DNA of 64,000 nt from Hymenobacter crusticola. GTDB lineage: Bacteria; Bacteroidota; Bacteroidia; Cytophagales; Hymenobacteraceae. The DNA lies in assembly GCF_002154225.1 (NCBI RefSeq), contig NZ_MTSE01000001.1:434001-498000 (forward strand). The letters are read 5' to 3'. The notes beneath the pieces were generated by a model, which saw nothing but the letters and a program-made list of their open reading frames with translations, made no database searches and was not told the origin of the DNA. Positions 24,889 to 33,463 of the stretch are shown here, piece by piece (the first letter of the stretch is position 1; each line of letters opens with the position of its first letter). The translations under genes and the position numbers were made by a program.

Positions 24889-25377
24889 ATGTCTGATTCT
24901 CCCAAACTAACGCACCTGAACGACGCCGGCCAGCCTTCAATGGTTGATGTGGGCGCCAAAGCCGTGACGCGGCGCGTGGCCCGGGCCCGCAGCCGGGTTA
25001 TCCTAGGTGCTGAGATTATTCAACTGGTGCAAGCCGGCGATTTGCCCACGCGTAAAGGCCCGGTGTTTCAAACAGCCATCATTGCCGGGGTGATGGCCGC
25101 CAAAAAAACCGCTGACCTCATTCCCCTCTGCCACCCCATCGGCCTCGACGACTGCCAAGTGCGCATCGAGGTAGCCGCGCCCGATTCGGTTATCATCGAG
25201 TGCACGGCCACCGTGACCAGCAAGACCGGCGTGGAGATGGAAGCGCTTACCGGTGCTTCTGTCGCGGCGCTTACCGTGTATGATATGTGCAAGGCGCTTT
25301 CGCACGACATTGTTATTGCTGAAACTCGCTTGCTCGACAAAACGGGCGGCAAACAAGATTTTCACCATGTCGACTAA
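24889..25377 (+). CDS. moaC: Cyclic pyranopterin monophosphate synthase MoaC
   Basis: A 162-residue enzyme that, together with MoaA, converts GTP into cPMP. It contains MVDVGAKAVTRRVA, GPVFQTAIIAGVMAAKKTADLIPLCHPI, the KTGVEMEALTGASVAALTVYDMCKAL active-site block and a C-terminal LLDKTGGKQDF. Length and start (MSDSPKLTHL) are normal. The last 11 bases overlap the start of the following MobA fusion gene, so the two are translationally coupled. Confidence 0.97.
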   Translation: MSDSPKLTHLNDAGQPSMVDVGAKAVTRRVARARSRVILGAEIIQLVQAGDLPTRKGPVFQTAIIAGVMAAKKTADLIPLCHPIGLDDCQVRIEVAAPDSVIIECTATVTSKTGVEMEALTGASVAALTVYDMCKALSHDIVIAETRLLDKTGGKQDFHHVD

Positions 25378-26542
25378 CATCACCGCCGGTGTCACGAAGC
25401 ACACCAAGCACGCCCAAATTGCGCGTCCTCACCTTGGGGAGTTTGGCCGTCACGAGCTAGCTATTCTGGGGGCGCCCTGCGGCAAGATCAAAGAGCTGGT
25501 GGCGCGCTTGCTGCCGCACCTAGCTCCCGCGCTTAGCGTGGCCTACGTGGATGCCGACCATGCCGCCGGCGACGACGCGGCCGCAGGCGGCGCTAGCCCG
25601 ATTATGCTAGCCGGCGCTGCGGCCGAGCTAACCGATAAAATCACCTTTCGCCGCGTAGATCAGCACCTTACGCTTGATCCTTTCACGCAGAAGGAGTTGC
25701 TCGCCAACCAAAGCATCGTGTTGGTGAACGGCAATCACTTTCGCGCGAAACAGCAAATCATCATTCTCGACCCGGCCAAGCCCCTCGACCGCAAGCTCGA
25801 CCGCCTGACGGACGTACGCGCTGTTCTACTACCCGAGGGCATCACGGAAATACCAGAGTACCTGCGCACGCACTTGCCGCAGATAGATCAGCTACCGGTG
25901 CTAGCTCTAGCCGATACAGCTGCTATTGCCGCCTTCGTGCAACAATGGTGGAGGGAAAGCCGCCCGCCGCTGCGAGGATTGGTGCTAGCCGGCGGCATGA
26001 GCCAACGCATGCAGACCGATAAAGGTCGCCTGAACTACCACGGCCTGGAGCAGCGCCAATATGCTGCGCAGCTGTTGGCGGAAGTGTGCACCGATGTGCT
26101 GGTGTCGTGTCGCCCCGATCAAGCTACAGAACTACCCGAGGGCCTGACGCCACTTCCTGATCGGTTCCTGGGCCTAGGGCCCGTGGGCGGTATTCTCTCG
26201 GCCTTTCAGCTCGATCCGAACTCGGCGTGGCTCGTGGTGCCGTGCGACCTGCCCTTTTTATCCGCGGCGACTTTACAGTATTTGGCCGAGCACCGGAACC
26301 CAGGCAAAGTTGCCACGGCGTTTCAGAGCCCGGAGAACGAGTTTCCGGAGCCACTCACCAGCATCTGGGAACCGCGTAGCTACGGCGTGCTCCTGCGTTT
26401 CCTGAGCCTAGGGTACTCCTGCCCCCGCAAGGCGCTCATCAACTCCGATATTGAGCTACTAACCCCACAGAAGCCGGAAGAGCTGCGCAATGTGAACACG
26501 CCGCAGGAGCGCGAAGCGGCAGAACGGGAGTTAAAGGCCTAG
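25367..26542 (+). CDS. mobA: MobA nucleotidyltransferase with an N-terminal degenerate MobB-like domain
   Basis: A 391-residue fusion. Residues about 28-195 resemble MobB: a shortened, altered P-loop (LGAPCGKIKEL, lacking the GxxxxGK[ST] spacing), VAYVDADHAAGDD and IVLVNGNHF in place of the usual VEGFK. Residues about 203-391 form a MobA/NTP-transferase domain: LVLAGGMSQRMQTDKG (207-220; Gln where Gly is usual), LPDRFLGLGPVGGILSAF and VVPCDLPFLS. It should attach a nucleotide to molybdopterin. The ATG at 25367 overlaps moaC by 11 bases; earlier codons lie in moaC. A strong terminator follows. Confidence 0.85.
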   Translation: MSTNITAGVTKHTKHAQIARPHLGEFGRHELAILGAPCGKIKELVARLLPHLAPALSVAYVDADHAAGDDAAAGGASPIMLAGAAAELTDKITFRRVDQHLTLDPFTQKELLANQSIVLVNGNHFRAKQQIIILDPAKPLDRKLDRLTDVRAVLLPEGITEIPEYLRTHLPQIDQLPVLALADTAAIAAFVQQWWRESRPPLRGLVLAGGMSQRMQTDKGRLNYHGLEQRQYAAQLLAEVCTDVLVSCRPDQATELPEGLTPLPDRFLGLGPVGGILSAFQLDPNSAWLVVPCDLPFLSAATLQYLAEHRNPGKVATAFQSPENEFPEPLTSIWEPRSYGVLLRFLSLGYSCPRKALINSDIELLTPQKPEELRNVNTPQEREAAERELKA

Positions 26543-26579
26543 CGTCGCTGGTTCGCTCCTTACGTCGAAGCTTTACCCC

Positions 26580-26638
26580 AACGAAAAAGCGTCAACCGCT
26601 ACCGCACAACAGGCGGTGGAGGTTGACGCTTTTTCGTT
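26580..26638 (+). terminator. Strong terminator after moaC-mobA
   Basis: Perfect 18-bp arms (26580-26597 and 26621-26638), each carrying the A5/T5 run, enclose an inner ACCGC/GCGGT pair. It separates mobA from the S41 peptidase gene. Confidence 0.9.
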
Positions 26639-26712
26639 ATAAATCACTAGCTGAATGCCACTTTCGTTTATCTTTCTGCCTCTATCCTTTACACGCCCTA
26701 TTCTATTCTTCC

Positions 26713-28479
26713 ATGTTAAAAATTACGCTGTGGCTGCCGCTGCAACTCGCCATTAGTGCCGCCTTGGCCCAACCTGCCGCGCCCAACCAAGCACCCGAAA
26801 TGACGGCGCACTATGCGGCTGCCCAGGATACAGCCTTCCAACGGCACTCGGGAATAATGATACCAGAAAAACTCAACAAGCAGCAGATTGAGAATCTAGC
26901 GGTGCTGGGTCGGGTGTGGGGCTTCGTGAAATACTACCATCCAGCCGTGGCGGCTGGCAACTACAACATGGATGCGGAGCTGTTTCGGGTGCTGCCTTCG
27001 GTGTTGGCCGCTCCTAATGAGAAAACCCGCAGTCAGCTCCTGAGCACTTGGGTTACCAAATTTGGGGCGGTGCCGGCTTGTAAGACTTGTAAAGAGTTAC
27101 CAGCCAGCACCGTGCGCTTGCAGGCGGACCTAGCTTGGCTCAACGACCAAAAGCAACTCGGCGAAGCGCTCCGTACGCAGCTAACGTACTTGCGCCAAAA
27201 CCGCAACCAAGGGACGCATTACTACGTGAGTGCCGCGCCGCAGATAGGCAACCCTATCTTCGAGCACGAGGCACCCTACGATATTACCGATACGCCTGAT
27301 GCTGGTTTGCGTTTGCTGGCCCTCTATCGATATTGGAATATGATTCAATACTTCTTCCCCTACCGCTACGCCATTGGGGAAGATTGGCAGCGCGTCTTAC
27401 CCGAATTCGTCCCAAAACTGGCGGCGGCCAACACAAATGAGCAGTACCACCTAGCGCTGCTCACCCTGATTGCGCGCCTCAACGATACGCACGCCGACAT
27501 CTACCAGGATAAAGTGCTAGCCGACTACAAAGGCCGGTTCTACGCCCCTGCTCGGGTTCGTTTCGTCGAGAATAAAGCCGTCGTGACTGATTTTTATGAC
27601 GATAACCTAGGGCAAGCATCGGGCTTACAAAAGGGTGACATCATTGAAAAGGTTGAGGGGGTAGCGGTACCCGCGTTGGTGAAGCAACTCCAGCCTATTT
27701 CTCCGGCCTCAAACGAACCCACTCAACTGCGCAAAATTGCTAACCTGCTGCTGCGCGGCAACACCGAGCAAGTACAGCTCCAAGTAAACCGCAACGGGCA
27801 AACCCTCCCCTTGCAAGTCACGCGTTACCCGGCCAATAAGCTGAACTTGGCGCTAAACACCGGTACCCCTAGCCCCTTACTTGACCCTTGGCGCTTATTG
27901 CCCAACAATGTTGGCTACCTGTCCTTGGGTACCATCAAGCTCGAAAAGTTGCCAACCATCATGGAAGCCGCCAAAAACACCAAAGGCTTGGTAATTGATA
28001 TTCGCAACTACCCCGCTGAATTTGTGGTGTTTGCCCTGTCGCAATACTTGCTAAAAAGGCCGGCTCCTTTCGTCAAGTTCAGCCAGCCCGCAACAATGTA
28101 TCCGGGCGTGTTCACGAATTTGGGTCCGCTGTACGTCCGGCCGGGTAAGGACAAGCTCTACCAAGGCAAGGTGGTCATCTTGGTGAATGAGTTGACCCAA
28201 AGCCAGGCTGAATACACCACGATGGCGCTCCGCACAGCGCCTAACGCCACCGTGGTAGGCAGCACCACAGCCGGCGCCGACGGCAACGTGTCACAGATTA
28301 TCTTGCCAGGCAACATCCCCACCATGATTACGGGCCTAGGTGTGTACTACCCCGATGGGCGCGAAACCCAGCGTGTGGGCATTGTGCCCGATGTGGAAGT
28401 AAAGCCTACTATTCGAGGTATTAAAGAAGGTCGGGATGAAGTGCTGGAAAAGGCCGTGCAGCTAATAGAAGCTAGCTAG
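26713..28479 (+). CDS. Exported S41-family (C-terminal processing type) peptidase
   Basis: A 588-residue protein with a signal peptide (MLKITLWLPLQLAISAALAQ). An N-terminal helical region (RVWGFVKYYHPAVA, about 65-80, and YRYWNMIQYFFPYRYAIGEDW near 212) is typical of Bacteroidota S41 peptidases. A PDZ-like segment (ASGLQKGDIIEKVEG) is near 305-320. The C-terminal tail-protease domain has VGYLSLGTIK, LVIDIRNYP and the nucleophile region VNELTQSQAEYTTMAL, where the Ser follows TQ. The ATG at 26713 gives a proper signal peptide; upstream codons overlap a terminator. It lies inside the molybdenum-cofactor cluster but has no evident link to it. Confidence 0.88.
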   Translation: MLKITLWLPLQLAISAALAQPAAPNQAPEMTAHYAAAQDTAFQRHSGIMIPEKLNKQQIENLAVLGRVWGFVKYYHPAVAAGNYNMDAELFRVLPSVLAAPNEKTRSQLLSTWVTKFGAVPACKTCKELPASTVRLQADLAWLNDQKQLGEALRTQLTYLRQNRNQGTHYYVSAAPQIGNPIFEHEAPYDITDTPDAGLRLLALYRYWNMIQYFFPYRYAIGEDWQRVLPEFVPKLAAANTNEQYHLALLTLIARLNDTHADIYQDKVLADYKGRFYAPARVRFVENKAVVTDFYDDNLGQASGLQKGDIIEKVEGVAVPALVKQLQPISPASNEPTQLRKIANLLLRGNTEQVQLQVNRNGQTLPLQVTRYPANKLNLALNTGTPSPLLDPWRLLPNNVGYLSLGTIKLEKLPTIMEAAKNTKGLVIDIRNYPAEFVVFALSQYLLKRPAPFVKFSQPATMYPGVFTNLGPLYVRPGKDKLYQGKVVILVNELTQSQAEYTTMALRTAPNATVVGSTTAGADGNVSQIILPGNIPTMITGLGVYYPDGRETQRVGIVPDVEVKPTIRGIKEGRDEVLEKAVQLIEAS

Positions 28480-28496
28480 GTTTCAGCATCCAGGCA

Positions 28497-28530
28497 CCCG
28501 TAGCGCGGGCTACAAAGTCCACGCTACGGG
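28497..28530. repeat. Short REP-like hairpin between S41 and moaE
   Basis: CCCGTAGCG (28497-28505) pairs with CGCTACGGG (28522-28530). The centre (GGGCTACAAAGTCC) matches the right half of the element at 33464. It overlaps the last codons of moaE and may end both convergent transcripts. Confidence 0.6.
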
Positions 28531-28940
28531 TGGGCGGCTACCCACACGGCGCCGTCTTCGTATTCCTCTTTCTTCCAGATGGGTACCACCTTCTTGATGG
28601 TGTCGATGATGTACTGGCAGGCGGCGAACGACTCGGCGCGGTGGGGCGTGGATACGGCAATAGCCACGGCTACGTCGCCAATTTCGAGGGTGCCTTTGCG
28701 GTGCACCACGGCTACTTTTTGCAGCATGGGCCACTTCTCCTGGGCTTCTTCAGCCACGCGGCGCATCTGCCCGACGGCCATGGCATCGTAGGCTTCGTAG
28801 TGCAGGCGCACCACCCGTTTGCCCGTCGATTGGTTGCGGACGGTGCCCACGAAGGCATTCACGGCGCCGGCGCCATCATCTTCTACCATGGCCAGCACGG
28901 CGGCTACGTCAATAGGTTCGCCGGTAAGTTCTATGTGCAT
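28524..28940 (-). CDS. moaE: Molybdopterin synthase catalytic subunit MoaE
   Basis: A 138-residue large subunit of molybdopterin synthase, which adds two sulfurs to cPMP. It has GAVNAFVGTVRNQSTGKRVVRLHYEAYDAMA, VVHRKGTLEIGDVAVAIAVSTPHRAESFAACQYIIDTIKKVVPIWKKEEY, containing the conserved catalytic lysines. It is followed, in the direction opposite to transcription, by moaD, so moaD then moaE are read leftwards with a REP-like element between them. The stop codon lies in a hairpin arm. Confidence 0.96.
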   Translation of the reverse strand: MHIELTGEPIDVAAVLAMVEDDGAGAVNAFVGTVRNQSTGKRVVRLHYEAYDAMAVGQMRRVAEEAQEKWPMLQKVAVVHRKGTLEIGDVAVAIAVSTPHRAESFAACQYIIDTIKKVVPIWKKEEYEDGAVWVAAHP

Positions 28941-28956
28941 TTGATTAGCTGCAATG

Positions 28957-29060
28957 TGTAACGTGAAACGCTAGCTTCACGTGTCGTTGAACATTTATCG
29001 CTGAACGGAAGACCTAGGCACCGTTATGCAACGCTGCACGAAGTCTTCCTTCGCGCTACA
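28957..29060. repeat. REP-like inverted pair between moaD and moaE
   Basis: The left arm starts TGTAACGTGAA and carries CTTCACGTGTCGTTGAA. The right arm ends CTTCGCGCTACA with CAACG at its inner side (29029). Each arm has its own GTGAA/TTCAC or CGAAG/CTTCG palindrome. It fills the whole gap between two functionally linked genes. Confidence 0.75.
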
Positions 29061-29062
29061 AC

Positions 29063-29305
29063 CTAGCCTCCGCTTACGGGTGGGATGAGCGCAATTTCGT
29101 CGCGCTCGTGCAGTTGATAGTCGTCGGCAGCGTAGTCGCTGTTTACGGCCACGGCAAAGCTAGTCAACTCACGCAGAGCCGGATACTTTTCGCGGAGTTG
29201 ATCCATTAGGCCAGCTACCGACTGCTCGGTAGGCGCATCTAGCTCTAGCTCCGGCTGGCCGACGATTTCTTTTGTGATGCCGAAAAGGGCAATTTTTAAT
29301 TTCAT
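29063..29305 (-). CDS. moaD: Molybdopterin synthase sulfur-carrier subunit MoaD
   Basis: An 80-residue ubiquitin-like sulfur carrier. It begins MKLKIALFGITKEIVG and ends PPVSGG, the C-terminal Gly-Gly that is adenylated and thiocarboxylated by MoeB. The conserved LREKYPAL and the DEIALIPPVSGG tail are present. The ATG at 29305 is chosen; an upstream frame of 17 codons lacks family similarity. No moeB gene is in this window. Confidence 0.95.
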   Translation of the reverse strand: MKLKIALFGITKEIVGQPELELDAPTEQSVAGLMDQLREKYPALRELTSFAVAVNSDYAADDYQLHERDEIALIPPVSGG

Positions 29306-29457
29306 TTGTTTATAGCCAGTAACGTTGCGTATACGCGGTGCAGCAAGAAACTGCAAAGCGTAGCTAAACGTTTTTTGTTTAGAATTCGTCCTTACGGGTA
29401 TTCCCCTCGTTTGTGTAGCGCTTCCAACGCCACACTGGTCGCTTTTTGTTGCTCTCT

Positions 29458-30468
29458 ATGGCTTTCGCTACACCGTCCGTTTTATTTGACAACCATGGTC
29501 GTCCGCTCGAATACGTGCGCCTGGCCGTCACGGACCGCTGCAACTTGCGCTGCTTTTACTGTATGCCGGCTGAGGGCATCGAGTATCTACCTAAGAACGA
29601 GCTATTAAGCTACGAGGAAATGGAGCGCACCGTGCGCGTTCTAGCTGGCCTAGGCGTGCGCAAAGCACGCCTGACCGGCGGCGAACCGTTCGTGCGCCGC
29701 GACTTGGTGCCCTTTATCGGCCGCTTGAGTGAAATCCCCGGCATCGAAGATATTAGCTTGACTACCAACGGGGTTCTCACGGCGCCGCACGTACCCGAGC
29801 TAGCCCGTATCGGGGTGAAAGCCGTGAACCTGAGCCTCGATACGCTTGACCGCACCCGCTTCCACCGCATCACCCGCCGCGACGAACTGCCGCGGGTGCT
29901 AGACACGTTTTATGCCCTCCTAGCCGCCGGTATTCAGGTAAAAATCAACGCCGTGGTAATGGACGGGCAGAACACCCAGGACCTAGTGCCGCTGGCCGAA
30001 CTCACCCGCGAGTTGCCCGTCGATGTGCGCTTTATCGAGGAAATGCCCTTCAACGGTGGCAGCCATGCCGCCATCGGCATACCTTGGGACCACCGCCGTA
30101 TTCGAGAGCACCTTGCCGAAAATTTCCCTGGCCTGACGCCTGTGGCTTCCAAGCCCGGCGCCACCGCCACCGACTATACCATCCCCGGCCACCTAGGTCG
30201 GGTGGGCATCATTGCGGCTTATTCCCGTACCTTCTGCGGTACTTGCAACCGCATCCGCCTCACCGCTGAAGGCGGCCTCAAGACCTGCCTCTACGACCAA
30301 GGCGTCCTCGACGTGCGCGCCCTGCTCCGCGGCGGCGCTTCCGACCTAGAAGTGCAAGAGGCGCTTGCCAATGCCTTCCGTTTCCGCGCTGCCAACGGCT
30401 TCGAAGCCGAGCAACAGCGCCCTCTGCACCAGCTCAGCTTCGAATCGATGTCGACGATTGGCGGCTAG
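29458..30468 (+). CDS. moaA: GTP 3',8-cyclase MoaA (radical SAM)
   Basis: A 336-residue radical SAM enzyme starting molybdopterin synthesis. The N-terminal cluster CNLRCFYC has Cys28, Cys32 and Cys35. The SAM-binding TGGEPFVRRDL and the C-terminal second [4Fe-4S] site (Cys260 and Cys263 in CGTCNRIRLTAEG, and Cys277) are complete. The extreme C-terminus ends in Gly-Gly, needed for activity in other MoaA proteins. The ATG at 29458 is preferred to a TTG four codons earlier. It is divergent from moaD with 152 bases between. Confidence 0.96.
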   Translation: MAFATPSVLFDNHGRPLEYVRLAVTDRCNLRCFYCMPAEGIEYLPKNELLSYEEMERTVRVLAGLGVRKARLTGGEPFVRRDLVPFIGRLSEIPGIEDISLTTNGVLTAPHVPELARIGVKAVNLSLDTLDRTRFHRITRRDELPRVLDTFYALLAAGIQVKINAVVMDGQNTQDLVPLAELTRELPVDVRFIEEMPFNGGSHAAIGIPWDHRRIREHLAENFPGLTPVASKPGATATDYTIPGHLGRVGIIAAYSRTFCGTCNRIRLTAEGGLKTCLYDQGVLDVRALLRGGASDLEVQEALANAFRFRAANGFEAEQQRPLHQLSFESMSTIGG

Positions 30469-30496
30469 GTTGCACCCTTCAATCGTGTTGCCCTAG

Positions 30497-30604
30497 GTGT
30501 AGAGACGCGACACTTCGCGTCTCCTCGTTGAACGACTGACCTAGCACAACCTAGACAAACAACCTCAGCAACGCGAGGAGACGCGAAGTGTCGCGTCTCT
30601 ACAC
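30497..30604. repeat. Perfect 31-bp REP-like inverted pair between moaA and the STN gene
   Basis: GTGTAGAGACGCGACACTTC and the next 11 bases (30497-30527) are repeated exactly, inverted, at 30574-30604. Each arm holds its own AGACGCGA/TCGCGTCT palindrome. It is the least decayed copy of the family in this window, and lies between convergent genes where it may end both transcripts. Confidence 0.9.
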
Positions 30605-30618
30605 CATGCAAAACCTAG

Positions 30619-32355
30619 TTAGAACCGGATGCCAGCGCTGTAGCCAAACCAGCCGAATACCCGCGTTCTGGCGGAGCCTTCGTTTAGCCAGAGCTTGTGG
30701 CCTTTGGTGAGGTTGGAATAAATCTTCTGCTCGCCGCTGTCGTAGCGCTGTGTAACCAGCACGCTCGCCGTGGGCCCGGCCACAATGCGCAGTCGACCGC
30801 CTGCTTTGAAGGGCGCAAACCCTAGCAGCAACCGCACCTGATTGTGCAGGTTCAGCTCGTCGGTCCAGCCGCGCTGTTCCTCGTTTACGTGCATCGCTAC
30901 GGCGTCTAAGGCAAGGCTCAGCCGCTTGCGTGACCAGGCTTCGGTACCTATCCCGTAGCCGAGCGCCCATCGCCGCGGGCCGTTGCCGAAGTCATCGTAA
31001 GCGCCGGTGACGAACGTGTAGAACGCCGACGAGCCACCTAGCTTCAGGCTAGCACTCACCGGCCAGGTTTCGGAGTTGGTAATTTCCAGCCGGTGGTAGC
31101 CGTGCCGCACGAGGTTGAAAGGCGCAATGCTAATACCGTCCACTGAGTCAGCAATATTCACTACACCAGCTAGCTGCACCCCATGCACCGAGCGCGCTAC
31201 GTTGAATACGCCGGCAGCCTGCACCCCGCGTACTTCCCCTAACGTGGCATTGAACACGCCGGCTGCTTGCCCACCGTGCACGGCGCGCTTAGCGAGGTTG
31301 AGCACGCCAGCGGCCTGCCAGCCATTTGCTTCGCCCCCTAGCACGTTCATTACCCCGGCCCCTTGAAAGCCTGTAAGTTGCTTCCCGACAACGTTGCCAA
31401 CACCCGCTACCTGCGCTCCTTTTACGTCGTAGCGGTCTACGTTGAGTAGGCTAGCTGCCTCAAAGCCGTCTACCCCCGCCTGATACCCTGCTAATACATT
31501 GAGGGAAAGTTTGTTAACGGCACGGCCGCTACTGAACCCGTTCGAGCCTAAAGGCCAGAAAAAGGATACCTGCACGGGCTTGGTGATAGTTGCGCGGTTT
31601 GCTTCCTCGGAATCGGTTTTTTCCTCGGGCGTGCTGACGAGCTGAGCACTTGAGTCGGGAGCCGCCGGCTGATTCAGGACGGCGGTAGCTGGCGCCGTGG
31701 AGGCCGTTACACCGTTGCCGTCTGACGAGCTAGGCTCTGTAGCACCGCTTTTTGGCGTGCTTGTACGGCTTGGTAAGTTGTTGCTCGCCGTGCTCTTGCT
31801 GGCACTCGGCGCGGTTGTAGCGCTAGTTGGCTTACGCGGCGCGGGCTTGCTCGCCTCCTTACCGGGCACGGTTGCCGATTTAGCCGACGGCGTTTGCGAC
31901 GCAGGCTTGCTTGCTGCCGTCGGCTCTTCTGTCCCTAACCTAGGTTCTGTGGTGCGTGTGGGCGGGGCCGTGCTAGCTGTTGTACCAGCAGCCGAAGCGG
32001 TTATGGTGGTTGGCTTCGTAGGTGCCGGGTGCAGCACTACTTGGTTGCCCACCAGTTGGTAGCCGACGTTGGTATCGCGCAGCAGGTTATCGAGTACGGT
32101 GCGGAGCGGCTGATTTTGCAAGCGCAACGTCACGGGTTGGCGCAAGTTTAGGGCAGTGTTGCTGTAGGAAAGATTGACCCCGTAGCGCTGGCGCAAGGTG
32201 CGCAACGCCGATTCGAGCGGTACTTTCTGAAAATCTACCGACACGTTGCGCTCAAGCACAGGGCTAGGTTTTGTTTGCGCGACGAGGGGTTGTTGTATGC
32301 TTAACAACAGCGCAGCCAGAACCAGGCATACGCGGTTTTGCGCAGTGTTTATCAT
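30619..32355 (-). CDS. STN-domain outer-membrane protein with seven 16-residue GxQxAGVxN repeats
   Basis: A 578-residue exported protein. A signal peptide (about 1-27) is followed by an STN domain (about 35-110; VDFQKVPLESALRTLRQRYGV...). Next come a Thr/Ala/Ser/Pro-rich linker (about 111-258) and seven repeats of the G-x-Q/E-x-A-G-V-x-N type starting at residues 297, 313, 329, 345, 361, 377 and 392. These resemble the LA_2272-type surface repeats. The C-terminal 160 residues are barrel-like and end in Phe. STN domains in TonB receptors and secretins contact FecR-type regulators. This protein has no plug or TonB-box domain, so it is not a transporter of that type. The ATG at 32355 (MINTAQNRV) is chosen for the signal peptide. 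It lies 29 bases after fecR-like gene 32385-33443. Confidence 0.75.
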   Translation of the reverse strand: MINTAQNRVCLVLAALLLSIQQPLVAQTKPSPVLERNVSVDFQKVPLESALRTLRQRYGVNLSYSNTALNLRQPVTLRLQNQPLRTVLDNLLRDTNVGYQLVGNQVVLHPAPTKPTTITASAAGTTASTAPPTRTTEPRLGTEEPTAASKPASQTPSAKSATVPGKEASKPAPRKPTSATTAPSASKSTASNNLPSRTSTPKSGATEPSSSDGNGVTASTAPATAVLNQPAAPDSSAQLVSTPEEKTDSEEANRATITKPVQVSFFWPLGSNGFSSGRAVNKLSLNVLAGYQAGVDGFEAASLLNVDRYDVKGAQVAGVGNVVGKQLTGFQGAGVMNVLGGEANGWQAAGVLNLAKRAVHGGQAAGVFNATLGEVRGVQAAGVFNVARSVHGVQLAGVVNIADSVDGISIAPFNLVRHGYHRLEITNSETWPVSASLKLGGSSAFYTFVTGAYDDFGNGPRRWALGYGIGTEAWSRKRLSLALDAVAMHVNEEQRGWTDELNLHNQVRLLLGFAPFKAGGRLRIVAGPTASVLVTQRYDSGEQKIYSNLTKGHKLWLNEGSARTRVFGWFGYSAGIRF

Positions 32356-32384
32356 AACGAAAGACTGAATAGAAGGGAGAAAGG

Positions 32385-33443
32385 CTAGCGGCAGCCCGCG
32401 CCATCGAGCACGTAGCCGTCGGCAGACTGCGCCACGGTAAGGCCTGCCGAAAGGCTGACGATGTGCAGCGCCTGTGGCAAGGTCATTTCCCGGAAAGAGC
32501 CTGTGAAGCGGCACTCGCCCAGCGCTGGCCGGGCCAGCTTGACGGGTGCGCCGTAGTAGCGCGTCAAATCGTGCGCTACCTCGCTGAGGGATTGATTATC
32601 AAATACTAACTCCTGACGCTGCCATGCTCGAAAGTTGGCATCGGTGATGGAGTGTTGCACGGCTACAAGCGGCGCTTTCTTGTAAATAACGCCGCGCCGC
32701 CCCGGCAGCAGCAACGAATCGTTGGCGGTTGGTTTTGCGCGGGAGCTAGGTTGAAAAGAGACGCGGCCCGTTACGACGGCCACCTCCACCGAATCTTCGC
32801 TGGGGTAAGCGCGCACGTTGAAGGAGGTGCCGAGCACGCGGGTGCGGGTATCGTTGGCAAGTACCGTGAAGGGCCGGCCGTGGTCTTTCCTCACCTCAAA
32901 AAATGCCTCGCCTCGCAAACGCACCTCGCGGGCCTCGCCGTTGAAGTCGGCGCCGTAGGTGAGCGTGGAGTTGCGGTTGACCCACACGCGGCTGCCGTCA
33001 GGCAAGGTGGTGAGCTGAATCTTGGGTCCGGCAGCCACGGTAATTTCTTGATTACCTAGCTTCTTGGGCAGCCACGTCCGCACCAGTCCCCACGCGCCAA
33101 CGAGCAAGGCAAGTGCCGCCGCCATGCGCATGATTCCGGCTGGCGTCGACCACATCGGTACAACCCGCGCCGGGCTAGCTTCGATTGGTTGCGACGCCGG
33201 CGCTAGGCCGGCCGTAGCGCGGAAGCGTTGCCAAGCTGGCTCTACATCGGCTTCCGTAAATACCTTGGCGGCACTCCCACCCCGTTCCCAGGTCCGTGTG
33301 GCGTCGGTGAGCAGCTGCAACCGGCTGGGCTCGGCGGCCAGCCATTGGTGCAACTGCTGCTGTTCCGACGCAGAAGCTTCGCCAGCCAAGTGCTTGGCTA
33401 GCAGCTCCCACGGAACATCGGATTCGGGTAAGAAATCGGCCAT
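32385..33443 (-). CDS. FecR-family anti-sigma regulator
   Basis: A 352-residue single-pass inner-membrane protein. The cytoplasmic N-terminal part (about 1-95) carries the sigma-binding HLAGEASASEQQQLHQWL and a Trp-rich helix (EPAWQRFR). A transmembrane helix follows near 105-122. The periplasmic FecR domain has LPDGSRVWVNRNSTLTYGADFNGEAREVRLRGEAFFEV, then VLGTSFNVRAYPSEDSVEVAVVTGRV. The C-terminal DUF4974 segment (LVFDNQSLSEVAHDLTRYYG) ends the protein. It should sense a signal from the STN protein encoded next and control the ECF sigma at 34332. Confidence 0.93.
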   Translation of the reverse strand: MADFLPESDVPWELLAKHLAGEASASEQQQLHQWLAAEPSRLQLLTDATRTWERGGSAAKVFTEADVEPAWQRFRATAGLAPASQPIEASPARVVPMWSTPAGIMRMAAALALLVGAWGLVRTWLPKKLGNQEITVAAGPKIQLTTLPDGSRVWVNRNSTLTYGADFNGEAREVRLRGEAFFEVRKDHGRPFTVLANDTRTRVLGTSFNVRAYPSEDSVEVAVVTGRVSFQPSSRAKPTANDSLLLPGRRGVIYKKAPLVAVQHSITDANFRAWQRQELVFDNQSLSEVAHDLTRYYGAPVKLARPALGECRFTGSFREMTLPQALHIVSLSAGLTVAQSADGYVLDGAGCR

Positions 33444-33463
33444 AGTAGAGAGAAGCAGAGGTA

